From NCBI GenBank assembly GCA_977006965.1, contig OZ345377.1, positions 1,302,001-1,366,000 of the forward strand: a DNA stretch of 64,000 nt, given 5' to 3'. Source of the DNA: Phymatolithon calcareum (taxonomy: Eukaryota > Rhodophyta > Florideophyceae > Hapalidiales). A model generated the notes under the pieces. That model saw nothing but the letters and a program-made list of their open reading frames with translations, had not been told where the DNA came from and ran no database searches. The position numbers were made by a program, and so were the translations under genes. Below, piece by piece: positions 20,301 to 29,271 of this stretch. Each line of letters starts with the position of its first letter. Positions within the stretch are counted from its first letter, which is position 1.

Positions 20301-21641
20301 TCGACCAATGCTGCCACTGTTTTCTTCGATTAAGTTGCGTAGACTGGTCCCAGCAGCACCTAATGCTACTGGCAGTCCAGCACACACATCCAAGACGTCT
20401 CGAAATGCCGTCCAAGTGTCACTTGATGCGTGAACAGATTCAGTTTCGATCCCAGCATACTTGGTGAGAATGCTCAACGCCTGCTGCCCACGAACTTCGC
20501 GCGGACTGAACTTCACCGCGCGGAACTGTTGCGAGATGGACTTCTCCCGTGTCGATATCACCATCGCACATGATCGTGAGTTGCAAAGCAGCAGCTTAAG
20601 CGAACTTAGATATCCGATTGGGTGCCCGTCGAAGGACCAGATATCATCGAATACGAACAGGGCACACCTACCTTTGAACCACAGAGACGCCTGCCTAGCA
20701 GCTGATTCTGCAGATCTCTTATTTGTGATATCCCTGGCAAGTGACTTGCCGCCCGAGCTTTCAACGAAGTGTGCAACACCTTCAATGACATCCTCTTCAG
20801 CGGCGTCCTGTCCAAGAGTGACGAAGAACACCCCGTCAAAGTACTTCTTCTGTACCTCCGATTCATGGCAAAGACCTTGAAGCGCAACAGTTTTCCCCAC
20901 TCCACCCATTCCCACTGCCCCAAGAACACTTGCACTAAAAGCAGCCGTCACCCTATCACCGGCCGAGTCCGACAATACTTCACGCTTCAAGAATGCCTCC
21001 ATGGTATCACCGCCGAAGTTTAGCACCACATTATTTGGAAGCGGGGGCTCATCAAAATGTGCAAGGTATTTGTCAAATGGCATCATGTCATTACCTCTCA
21101 TGGAAGGGGTAACGAGAGCTATTGATACACGTTCAATCGCGGGTTGAGCCTCCTTCCATATCGCATCAAGTTTTTCAAGCGCTGTTTTCACCTTGTTCAC
21201 TCTAGAGAATAGCTTGGCCTCATTCACTGAACGACCGTCAACAATTCGATTCCTGTTCCGCAATGAACGATGCCCTTGTTTCGAAGAGCTGCCGACTACA
21301 TGAGAGCTCCCACTCGCATTTGCAGGAGCGCTCTCTCTTGTAAACTCATCCTCCAGGCTCTTCAAGATGTCCCCTGCCGCTGTCAGGGATTCCTCAACTT
21401 GCTTGAGAATGGCGCGAAAAGTGTTTGTCGCACGTTCGCCAATGGATTCTTTCTCATCCACGAGCGTTGTTTCGATACTTTTAACACTTGTTTTGCAGCC
21501 TTCGAAGGACTTGATTGAAGAATGCCAGTTGTCGGGCAGTGACCCGAAGTCTTCGCAGCGCTTCTTTATGTTGGACAATCTCTGTGCCAACTGATCGATT
21601 ATGCCGACAACTCCGAACACAAGACCTACGGCTTCAGCCAT
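17388..21641 (-). CDS. NB-ARC (STAND) NTPase with C-terminal WD40 repeats
   Basis: 1417 residues, uninterrupted. Residues 1-130 form a helical N-terminal domain starting MAEAVGLVFGVVGIIDQLAQ, reminiscent of helical effector domains in fungal NLR-like proteins (no specific family recognised). The NB-ARC domain has a P-loop GMGGVGKT at 244-251, Walker B FVFDDIW with Asp332-Asp333, VISTRE as the RNBS-B/sensor motif, GLPVALG near 420, a winged-helix part and an LHDLV block equivalent to MHD. From about 796 to 1311 there are twelve 43-residue WD40 repeats that are nearly identical, flanked by one degenerate blade before and one or two after. The architecture matches Apaf-1 and fungal HET-E/D-type proteins: ATP-switched oligomerisation with the propeller as sensor. 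A role in recognition or cell death is inferred. The P-loop and Walker B look intact, so it is likely functional. Confidence 0.92.
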   Translation of the reverse strand: MAEAVGLVFGVVGIIDQLAQRLSNIKKRCEDFGSLPDNWHSSIKSFEGCKTSVKSIETTLVDEKESIGERATNTFRAILKQVEESLTAAGDILKSLEDEFTRESAPANASGSSHVVGSSSKQGHRSLRNRNRIVDGRSVNEAKLFSRVNKVKTALEKLDAIWKEAQPAIERVSIALVTPSMRGNDMMPFDKYLAHFDEPPLPNNVVLNFGGDTMEAFLKREVLSDSAGDRVTAAFSASVLGAVGMGGVGKTVALQGLCHESEVQKKYFDGVFFVTLGQDAAEEDVIEGVAHFVESSGGKSLARDITNKRSAESAARQASLWFKGRCALFVFDDIWSFDGHPIGYLSSLKLLLCNSRSCAMVISTREKSISQQFRAVKFSPREVRGQQALSILTKYAGIETESVHASSDTWTAFRDVLDVCAGLPVALGAAGTSLRNLIEENSGSIGRSVIIYAHELKENIESVGDECVDEYRGLRAVVETSLRHCEKWAYGAEGRRKLGCELSVREKFEALSVLRKQSWIPRTCLKRLWETDERATKQLMSKLSDMHLVLCRRHATPAGEVDGLTLHDLVLEQAKTLSIENNRVSLWHARFLDGYMRKAAGDVVQSNTYNCREWWDCEKVPEDGYIEKNLARHLAMSEGCELESLLLDVRWSRRRMKVGGIVALRDDFQELWNGSGRVIGTDAVLNALEEGWVNMNKSIHATAFEMYGRLPSQRAAAEFIQRFLSSVSMHIPKPHYVPKHELRWRADARQLFRIDFEEVVRAMCLSDEGNVIAVAQREEIHVVDLQAMCTVQTLKGHDGRITSVAMNADGSRIVSGSEDGTVRAWDAESGECVVGPLRGHEDRVLCVAMSEDGSRIVSGSGDNTVRVWDGESGECVMGPLRGHERDVLCVAMNGDGSRIVSGSWDNTVRVWDGESGECVMGPLRGYERDVTCVAMNGDGSRIVSGSRDKTVRVWDGESGECVMGPLRGHEREVLCVAMNGDGSRIVSGSGDKTVRVWDGESGECVMGPLCGHERGVTCVAMNGDGSRIVSGSWDKTVRVWDGESGECVVGPLRGHEEEVQCVAMNGEGSRIVSGSVDNTVRVWDGESGECVVKALRGHEREVLCVAMNGDGSRIVSGSVDNTVRVWDGESGECVVGPLRGHERGVTCVAMNEDGSRIVSGSRDNTVRVWDGESGECVMGPLRGHEDVVWCVAMNGDVSRIVSGSRDSTVRVWDGESGECVMGPLRGHERGVTCVAMNGDGSRIVSGSWDKTVRVWDGESGECVMGPLRGHERGVTCVAMNGDGSRIVSGSGDNTVRVWDGQGGECVQDEIMGIGNYDGVRFAGWIRSLEFDAGSDLCVVRTSDEIFLLDTGTGTKMQRPGYIMHGSNGRIYATGQNAKTVQVATMPFECYAFCYNKLHSKAAAGLGDGQVVIGDLFL
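17709..19256 (-). repeat. Twelve tandem 129-bp WD40-coding units
   Basis: Each unit encodes 43 residues starting GHE and ending GPLR. Units are almost identical except for residues 3-5 and 7 (between GH and CVAM) and residues 23 and 25 (GSxDxTV). Because 129 is a multiple of three and the units lack stops in other frames, long spurious reading frames also arise on the opposite strand. Confidence 0.95.
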
Positions 21642-21837
21642 TCCGGCAAAGGGAAAAGACGTCGAAGTACAGCTTAAGCTGTGAGTTTGCCACCTTGTGT
21701 GGCGTGATCGGAGGACGTGAGCACGAATGTCCTCAAGAAACAGTCTTAGTGGAAGTGTGTATCTCGGAACGGAGTCGTCGGTGTAACGAGTAACTTTACA
21801 ATATCACCCTACAGGCGGTGAAAGTGAGTACAGTTTA

Positions 21838-22466
21838 TATGATCAGGGGAATGTTAGAGGGGGAGTAAAGCAACTATTTGATGTAACATAAATTTAAGTG
21901 GAAAAGACGCAAGCGTTGTGCCAGGTAAATTATGAACATTTTCGGTATCAAAAAAATACCGTGAAAACAAAGAGCTCGCCGATGCAACAATCGGACGTTG
22001 GTAGTTGTTGGCCAATAGGAACGTTCAATGGCGACAGCGACGACGACATTTGGGATTACAGTGCACATGAGCGCCGTAAGGGTTGCTTTAGTTTGTACGG
22101 CTCTGATGGGCGTTGTAATTGCTGGAGGAAATAAATGGAGAAAAAATGTGATGTGGTCGCATGTGATAGGTTAATGCGAGGACGCTTAATACGGCCCTGT
22201 TGTGCACTGCACACCGCGCTTAGTCCATAAGCATTAATTCCAGATATTTCTATCCACAAAATGTATCCTGCAACGAGAGCATCTCTCACATTGGGATTTC
22301 CCAATGTTCCAGAAAACTTACGGCTATTCTTCTATTTCATGCAAGATTCTATGATACCGTCGGACTCCACTCGCAATGTTTCATACGCGCGCAGCAATTT
22401 TCGATCATAACAACCGGTATGATAGGGGGTCTGCCTTACTCCCCCTCTAACATTCCCCTGATATGA
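21838..22466. mobile_element. MITE with 26-bp inverted ends and TATGA duplication
   Basis: A 26-bp perfect terminal inverted repeat begins TCAGGGGAATGTTAG at 21843-21868 and is mirrored at 22436-22461. TATGA directly flanks both ends (21838-21842 and 22462-22466), a 5-bp target duplication. The 619-bp interior has no credible transposase frame, so this is a non-autonomous DNA transposon. It sits about 200 bp upstream of the NB-ARC/WD40 gene start. Confidence 0.88.
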
Positions 22467-23259
22467 TACTGTACTGTACAGCTGCACCCGAAAAATCTGA
22501 AGGGGATGCGCGATATTCCACGTGGACCAATCTGTAAGAGGGTGGAGCTTGAGCCAATACAGTAATATTGGCTCAAGCTCCACCCTCTGAATATTATTCA
22601 AGATTGGCTGAAATTGCGCGCAATTTCTCATCCTCTTGCCATGTGGGCAAAACTGTACATAATGTATGTCCACATGGGCCAGGAACGGCGAGAGTATCGG
22701 GACCAAGGGCGCGGCGGAGCAGTCTGCCCTGAACGCTGATAATCTACGCTTTTGCTTTTCTGCGCCGTAGACAGTTTCAGCTGGCGAGACGCCGCCACTG
22801 TACCCATCTGATTGCATTCAATGCCTATAGGCGAATCAAAGTTTTGTCGCTGCTCAGTGCGTTTTCCCTAGTGCACAATGTCGACTTGATGAATGACTTG
22901 TACCATTTGTCCGCATACACGTTTGTACAAACGTTCCATCAGAATAAAAGTGGTTCGCTCTCCCCAGAGCTCATTTGTCTGGCCCGCGGTTTAGGATCAA
23001 GTTTGTTAAACTGGAGTGAGACCAGATTCGTGCGTGACAGTCGGCTCCGCATTTGCAATCGTCTGGGACTTACCCGCCGAGTTCGTTTTGTACACTGAAA
23101 CCGTCAAAAAGAACCTATTTTACACGAAAATCGGAACAAGCGCGACTCTACTGTAACTATAGACCTTGAGCGAGAATGAGGGCGCAGTCTAATCCAAAAC
23201 TAAATTCCAAATTGTCAACAAATTTTCCTCAATACCAGCGACAACCGCACGAAACGTAG
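22467..23259. repeat. Intergenic with a strong hairpin and palindromes
   Basis: 22537-22559 and 22566-22588 are perfect 23-bp complements separated by 6 bases, with further pairing outside (CCAATCT/AGATTGG). A perfect 18-bp palindrome GAAATTGCGCGCAATTTC follows at 22610-22627, and CCATGTGG/CCACATGG arms lie near 22639-22680. No gene is seen. A frame covering 22332-22817 on the minus strand is explained by these repeats. Confidence 0.7.
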
Positions 23260-24480
23260 CTACAGGGCCCTGCGTTGGTGGAAGCTATCGATGATGCGCA
23301 GTCTGTTTGCACGGTAATCGTCCATCCACCTATCAATGCTCTTAAGCTCGCGCTTGGTGAGGTTACGCTGCATCCACTCGCACATTAGGTGTTCAGATCC
23401 CACCCAGCGTGTGAGAACAACAATCATTTCGCCGCGTTTTGAATCATTATCTCCCCAGCGCTTCTTGTTCGTATAAATTTTGGCGATATTTTTCTCAAGA
23501 TCCTTGTGTTCCGCGATTTCTTCGCGACGCCAGCGGTCGATATTCGCCAGAATTTCCTCCACTGTGCGATAAATATCCACCAAAGTCGCCGCCAGTTGTG
23601 TCCACGCCGTGATAAGACGTTGCATATTTTCAGCAGACATATCCGCCGCAAAATCCGCCACGCAATTTCCTACTCGACGGCACACAATTTCAAGCGTCAC
23701 AGTGTTCTTCTCCTCATACTTTCGTTTCAGCTTCTTGATCTCCTGTGCATCCTTGTCGAAATCCTCAATGATATCCTTGTACGCCAACGCAACAATGTAA
23801 TCATCAACCAGACTGGTTGTTAGAGCGAAACGGGCAAACCCAGCCCACCATGTTTGCAAATCGGAGGCGTCGTCCCTTGTGAGGGCGGGCGGTGGACGCG
23901 ACGTCATGCTCGGTAGGATATCAGACCACATGTCGGCAATCTCGAGGCGAACTGCGTTATGCGGCATGGCGATGGCATTCGCACAGAAGTTTCCACGCCC
24001 CATGTCGTACGGGGCAAGCTTTAATTCCGGATGGTCATTAATGACAAAATCCGGAATGGCATTAAGCGGAACAAGCTCGCGGTCGGATACAACAATGGCT
24101 TCTGAGGTAGCACTAGGTTCGTCATCGACATCCCGGAGAACCACGTTCGAGACAGACGGCACCGGGAGGGCAGAAGCACTGGTCGAAGGAACTTCTGAAA
24201 GTTCAATACCGTCAGATTCAGTTGGTGCGGCAACTGAAGGGGTACCGCCCTCGACGCGGTCTGCTACGCGGGGAGTGTCACCGTCAACCGTCGCCTTTGC
24301 CGGACTTCCGCCGCCGAAAATACGCAGACCGAATACCATCGCGGTAAACCAGCGGGACGGCGCGAACTTGGGGACTGTTTGACTTGGCGGGAGCAGAGGC
24401 GAAGGACAGTGTATTCTCTCCGCGGACAAAACGATGACTGCGTAGAATGTGAAATAAAACGGGTTGGGGAAAAATGGCAC
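23260..24480 (-). CDS. Helical-bundle protein, possibly hemerythrin-like
   Basis: 406 residues. The first 47 include a hydrophobic run (FYFTFYAVIVLSA) that could be a signal peptide. Alternatively, translation starts at the Met at 24337-24339 (MVFGLRIFGGG) and the upstream codons are leader; I cannot decide. Residues 50-150 are Pro/Ser/Thr/Glu-rich and look disordered. Residues 150-406 are strongly helical with many Trp (WWAGFARF, WTQLAATLVDIYRTVEEIL). The order of a conserved-looking block MPHNAVRLEIADMW, then a Trp-rich helix, then an EHKDLE segment recalls hemerythrin-like four-helix proteins, but the full set of iron-binding His/Glu residues is not evident. Metal binding is therefore uncertain. 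Confidence 0.6.
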   Translation of the reverse strand: MPFFPNPFYFTFYAVIVLSAERIHCPSPLLPPSQTVPKFAPSRWFTAMVFGLRIFGGGSPAKATVDGDTPRVADRVEGGTPSVAAPTESDGIELSEVPSTSASALPVPSVSNVVLRDVDDEPSATSEAIVVSDRELVPLNAIPDFVINDHPELKLAPYDMGRGNFCANAIAMPHNAVRLEIADMWSDILPSMTSRPPPALTRDDASDLQTWWAGFARFALTTSLVDDYIVALAYKDIIEDFDKDAQEIKKLKRKYEEKNTVTLEIVCRRVGNCVADFAADMSAENMQRLITAWTQLAATLVDIYRTVEEILANIDRWRREEIAEHKDLEKNIAKIYTNKKRWGDNDSKRGEMIVVLTRWVGSEHLMCEWMQRNLTKRELKSIDRWMDDYRANRLRIIDSFHQRRAL

Positions 24481-25379
24481 TGAAACGTAAGCGTTTTGAA
24501 AATCACGGCTAGCAGAGTAGGGCTTACCAAATCGGGAATGTCAAACGTAGATAGGCTGCTGAGAGTACAATTGATTGTGAGCCTCGCTGTAATGGGGACA
24601 GCGCCATTTCACGTGAATATGATACTGATTTTGTCCATCATTTTCATTATGCTTAAATCGATGCATCGAGGCCGAAAATTAATGAGAAGAGTAGCACAAA
24701 TTTTGACCTTGTTTTGCCAAAAAAGGTCAAAATTCATGCCACTCTCCGAGTTTTATCATACAGGGCGTCCCTAACGTTTCGATCTGACTCGATCAGAAAT
24801 CTGTGACGTGCCGCGAATGATTCGATGGGGTTTGCAATAGCCAGCGCCTACCGTCGCCAGCAAGCATCCACCCGATGGGATCAACCTCCGACGTCGAGGT
24901 CCTCCGCACCAGCTCGACACAGCCTGTACCGTAGAATCGTTGATCCTCTTTTCTCGACTCGTATTGCTCACCGATAACGCCCGTCGCGTCGTCATCATGC
25001 TCGTTCAAGCAGTGGACAAAAAAATCGCTCTTTGCAGTTTTGTGAAAGATAATTGAAGCTTGCGCGAAACGGTGCTCATCTTTTATACTCGCGTCCCTTG
25101 ATCTGAAGTTGCCAATGTACAGAAAACACATAAGCTGCTGAGCCTGCCAGAAATGATCCGCCGATCTTGCAGTATTCCGCACCGTTTTCTCCAACGCACT
25201 ACGTCTGCTGCATCCTCTCAAAACTCGCCTCGATCTACCATCTCACCCTCCGATGATCACGTTTCAGTTTGCCTGTGGTAGGCCTCGTCGCGTCGCTCGT
25301 TGCAGCCTAAATCGATTGTAATGGAGTTCTAAGCAGTCTCATCGTGAAAACCACCTTCGTGGAGCTGAGAGGTAGGCTT
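24481..25379. other. Intergenic, no gene supported
   Basis: A minus-strand frame of 142 codons at 24793-25221 has unremarkable composition and no recognised motif. It could be a gene remnant. Nothing else seen. Confidence 0.4.
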
Positions 25380-26217
25380 TATCGACTCAGCAATGGCAAC
25401 TTCAGTGTTCGACGGGAATCTTCACGTCCTTGGTTATGTCCATTGTTTTCAATAGCGTCAAGTTGAACCTCGGGCTGTGTCATGGTCAACTGTGGTCCCG
25501 GTCATTAACAGCACCGGTGCGATCTTCCTTGGCACCAAAATCATTCTGCAGGCTGTTTCTTTCTTTCGAGTGGCCATTGTCACATCGCAGGGCACCAAGG
25601 GAAAAATCTTCAGCACCAGCAAGGTTCTATCTCCTTGCCCGGTCCCACGGTGGTTAGCGGTTGTACCGTCAAGAGCCGCAGAAACAGTGACGTGCAGGCG
25701 AGCGGCTCTAACATTGAAGGCACCATGTTCATAATCGGAAAGGACAACTAGCCCTTCGTCACAAGCACAGAATGGCATTTGGTGCATGCATCGTCGACGG
25801 CGCAGTTTGCGTGGCCAATACACCGGTGCCATGGTCGTAGGCGGCGCCAACTTCGCGGCGACGGTCATTATTGGAGAGCTGCAGACGCGCAATGTGTAGT
25901 GAAAGACGAAGGGATCGGCGACGTTGGGGTGAAACTGTGGGACACTTTCTTGACGTATGGGTTGATATTTGTGGACGGTGAAACAGGCGTCTAAATGACT
26001 TTTATGATGACGGCGCAGGGTTCTATGTTCAATGTTTGCCTGAACGCGTGTGGTAACAATGCGGTGATCCCGAACACAAACATCTTTGGCACCGAGGTTG
26101 GGACCTTGAAGAGTCACACCGGCAAGGTTACCGTGACGAACAGTAAAGACAACTCCGTCTCACTGCCGGAGAACACGGGCATTGATATTCTGAACAATGA
26201 TTTGTACAGTAGTTAGG
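25380..26217 (+). pseudogene. Possible remnant of an Asn/Gly/Thr-rich repeat protein
   Basis: Short plus-strand pieces in different frames share the flavour of a beta-solenoid repeat protein: GCTVKSRRNSDVQASGSNIEG at about 25655-25720, and a final 73-codon frame (25995-26216) with CGNNAVIPNTNIFG, GKVTVTNSKDNSVSLPENTGID and ILNNDL before a stop. Frameshifts and stops separate them. The similarity is by eye only and no family is named. If real, it is a dead gene for an extracellular or surface repeat protein. Confidence 0.3.
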
Positions 26218-26949
26218 AACCATTTCCAAGAACGAGTTCCGATTTAGCTTTTGGAAAAGATGGGCTCGTGTCGGTCCTGTCTGGAGCGTTTTTGATTGGA
26301 GAAAATTGTTAAACAGTGTTTTAGTTGGTGACAGCTTGCAGCCAAGGCACCTCGAAGCGTAGTGTAGACTATCTTTTCATATGCATACTGGTAACTGTCG
26401 TAGAGACAGTTTCGATTTTGTCCTAACGATCGTTTCCCCGAAGAAGTAGAGTTGTAAATTCGATTAAGGCTTCAAATCGCATGTGCGGATTGCTGGAACC
26501 AGAACCACTTCGCAGTTCGGCTACAACTACACTGTGACTAAATTTGCTCATAATAGTCTCACATTCCAGGGCACCAGTCAAATGAAAGTCTTTCATGCAC
26601 TGGTCAGCAAGATGCGGGCGCTTTAAATTTCCAGATTCTATGAGGTGAAGACACTTGCATCGTTCAGTGCTCGGATGCACCTCGAAGCAGAACATGACCA
26701 CGGATCAGATCATCGCTGAATAAAGGGTTTTTCCAGCGTGCTTGTCCAGGAAACGAAGCCAAAGGCTTGGAGTGGAGCTCAAACGCTATTCGCACAACCT
26801 TTTGACGGGACACGTACGAATGTCTTGATTTTGTGCACTGAGAATTTTATACGTGGTTCGATCGTTACCTCTTTTCTTGCTAGACCGACCGAGAATTGGG
26901 AAAACACCTATAACTTTTGCCACATCCTCCTACTCGGGAAAGTCGCCGA
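26218..26949. other. Intergenic upstream of the zinc-finger gene
   Basis: No convincing coding sequence. Short frames on either strand lack recognisable content. The inverted duplication begins near its right end (about 26950). Confidence 0.45.
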
Positions 26950-27132
26950 AGGATTCCCAGATTCCGAAATTTCCGATGTCGCCCCTGTTGAGCACCCCGA
27001 TCTCCCCTTAACCCGGATTCACAAGTGAAACTCCCTCAACCAAGCGACCGCTCCTCAGAGATCGTCACCTCAGCGACCGGACCTTGTAAGAATAACCTTG
27101 CGTCCGCCACTATCACCGCCTCGACGACCGTG

Positions 27133-29271
27133 ATGTCGAGTGCGGTGCCTCCGCGTGACGACAACTCCACGACATCTGAGCTATTCGACGCGATTGCTGA
27201 TTACCCCGGCGACAGTTCGGACTTCCAACTCACTGAGACCCTGGAGGGCGTTGCCAATGAACAACCACCTACGCCATCTCTGTCTCTGAACGAGCACAAC
27301 GACACTGAGAAAATGTCGCCGCTCTTTTTCGATCCGACAATTCCTCACAACCTGTACGCCGGCGGTCCGTCTGATTTCACGAAGACGGCATTTTCCCACG
27401 AACTGGACAATAGCGCTTCAACCCATGACAGTGCCATTCGTCCGGATGAATTGATTACCAATCGTCCTCCTGATGATGTTTTTGTTCAAATTGCCGCCTT
27501 GACCAATGAAGTAGATAAGAACGATATTCCGTACCCGGGAAACCAACAGAATAATCGGTCAATGGATATCGTCATGGACATTGGATTCAGTACCGGAGGT
27601 GCGGGCCACTTGTTTTCCGGCATGGGCAACTTCACTGCTCCAAAGCCCCGGTCTTCTTTGAGAGCTTGGCAGCCCGTAGGACCCCAAGGCGGACCCTCAA
27701 TCGACGCAAATCTTCTTCACCGATGCTCTTTCGAAAAACTTGACCCAATCACACCGGCTGAACTAAACCCTGTGTTTACGACTCCCTGCCCTCCGATGAG
27801 TGCGATTATGGAGCGCTTCCGCGCCATGCATTCGAGTATGCAGGGAGCTCTTTCGAGGGAGTTCATGTATCAGATCAACAGATATTCTCATTTCTTCGAG
27901 CCTCGCAATAAGGAGAGCGACCGTGTCCATGTACTTTCGCAGATACACACTCAAGCGGAATCCCAAGCTCCAAATACGACTGATGCTCATTCAAACTCAA
28001 GTTCTGCTTCTCCACATCATTATCACGCCCAGTCGCAGGCTCATGGACCATCTCACGTAGTTCCTGGTGCCATAGCACAGTCGCAGCATGAAATGCGGTG
28101 TGCTCACTTTGAGGCTTTCATGGACCAGAAACCGCCTACCCCAGGAGCCTCACATGCCCCCGTCGCGCTCTCCACGGGGTCTACGGCGCCCACGATCGGG
28201 ATACTTTCAGTCCCGCAGCATCTTCCACGGTCTCCCACTAATCAAACAACTGCTCGTATTGAGCGAAACTCCCGGCAAAGGCGGAACAACAAGGCCAACA
28301 AAGTGCCCAGCAAGCACTGTCACATTTGCTGCCGTCGTCCAACTTCGTACTCGAGGCATGTGGTGTGCGGCAATCTGGTGGATGGAACGTGTCGCAAAAC
28401 CATCTGTGAGCGTTGCTTCTTTGAAGTCGAGTGGGAAGAAAAAGTGGACGTCCAGACTGCTCGGTCCCAAGGACTTGACTGGAAGTGTACCCATTGCATG
28501 GGCGTGTGTCCATCTCGAGCACAGTGCTTCATTTACGGACGTTCCTCTGACCGCCGTCGCAAGAGGAAGCTGGAAGAACGTGACGCTGCCATTAGATTTG
28601 AAAATCAACAAACCGCCATGGCCCAAACCCTTGCTGCCCAATTCGTAAATATAGTGCCTCATCCAGTCAATGATAATGTCGCTGACACGGAACAAGACAT
28701 CGTTCCTGCAAATGTGCAACACACAAACGTGGAAGCAGAGAACACAGAACCGGCCAGCTTTGACTCCGCAAATGGACATCTTGAGAATGCACTGCCCGGT
28801 CCCGTCGACAACCTCCAGATTTCCACCAACCTAAACGTTGCACTCTACAATTCAACCGGCATTAGCTCGGAAGAGCAGCGGTCATCCGAGGACTACTTTC
28901 TCCCTTTGAACGCTGCAGGTCACATTGCACAGCCGACAGCAACCGACAGTGGGATACCGTCAGCCACCGGTTTCACTCCCAGCGGGGAGCCGGGTGCCAA
29001 ACGTCGAAGGAGCGATCGGGAGTCAGTGGCCGACATGGGGGTGACGACGCCGGTAACGCCGCAAACATTGGGCGATACGGAAGTGAAGCCAGTGCGCGAT
29101 GAGACCAGTCACGCGTGCAATGCCGAGGCGGAAGTTGGTATTTCTCCTATTGGAAGTGTCGATTATGCAGCACCATGGAAGCCGGAAGACTTGGTCTCGC
29201 ATATACTTGATGCTGGAGGAAATGAGATGGACGAGGGTGCGATGCAAGTCGATTGCGACATGGGGATGTAG
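27133..29271 (+). CDS. CDCA7/R1-type (zf-4CXXC_R1-like) zinc-finger protein, copy 1
   Basis: 712 residues from ATG at 27133; the open frame extends 36 codons upstream without another ATG. A cysteine-rich domain at about residues 396-470 follows the order of the zf-4CXXC_R1 domain of CDCA7 and MAO-A repressor R1: CHICCRR, C, TCRKTICERCF and DWKCTHCMGVC, then one more Cys. Only the last CxxC pair is altered (CPSRAQC). A basic stretch SDRRRKRK follows. The rest is low-complexity, acidic in the N-terminal half and Gln/His-rich before the domain. In animals and plants this domain occurs in nuclear chromatin regulators, so a nuclear DNA- or chromatin-binding role is inferred. The 3' two-thirds lies in the near-identical palindrome arm. 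Confidence 0.75.
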   Translation: MSSAVPPRDDNSTTSELFDAIADYPGDSSDFQLTETLEGVANEQPPTPSLSLNEHNDTEKMSPLFFDPTIPHNLYAGGPSDFTKTAFSHELDNSASTHDSAIRPDELITNRPPDDVFVQIAALTNEVDKNDIPYPGNQQNNRSMDIVMDIGFSTGGAGHLFSGMGNFTAPKPRSSLRAWQPVGPQGGPSIDANLLHRCSFEKLDPITPAELNPVFTTPCPPMSAIMERFRAMHSSMQGALSREFMYQINRYSHFFEPRNKESDRVHVLSQIHTQAESQAPNTTDAHSNSSSASPHHYHAQSQAHGPSHVVPGAIAQSQHEMRCAHFEAFMDQKPPTPGASHAPVALSTGSTAPTIGILSVPQHLPRSPTNQTTARIERNSRQRRNNKANKVPSKHCHICCRRPTSYSRHVVCGNLVDGTCRKTICERCFFEVEWEEKVDVQTARSQGLDWKCTHCMGVCPSRAQCFIYGRSSDRRRKRKLEERDAAIRFENQQTAMAQTLAAQFVNIVPHPVNDNVADTEQDIVPANVQHTNVEAENTEPASFDSANGHLENALPGPVDNLQISTNLNVALYNSTGISSEEQRSSEDYFLPLNAAGHIAQPTATDSGIPSATGFTPSGEPGAKRRRSDRESVADMGVTTPVTPQTLGDTEVKPVRDETSHACNAEAEVGISPIGSVDYAAPWKPEDLVSHILDAGGNEMDEGAMQVDCDMGM

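Noticed and set aside
22332-22817. 161-codon minus-strand frame
   Set aside because: Spans the MITE end, the perfect hairpin and the palindrome, so it is composed of repeat sequence.
28207-28779. 190-codon minus-strand frame antisense to the zinc-finger gene
   Set aside because: It mirrors the Cys-rich coding region and appears again in the other arm; the sense strand has the conserved zinc-finger pattern.
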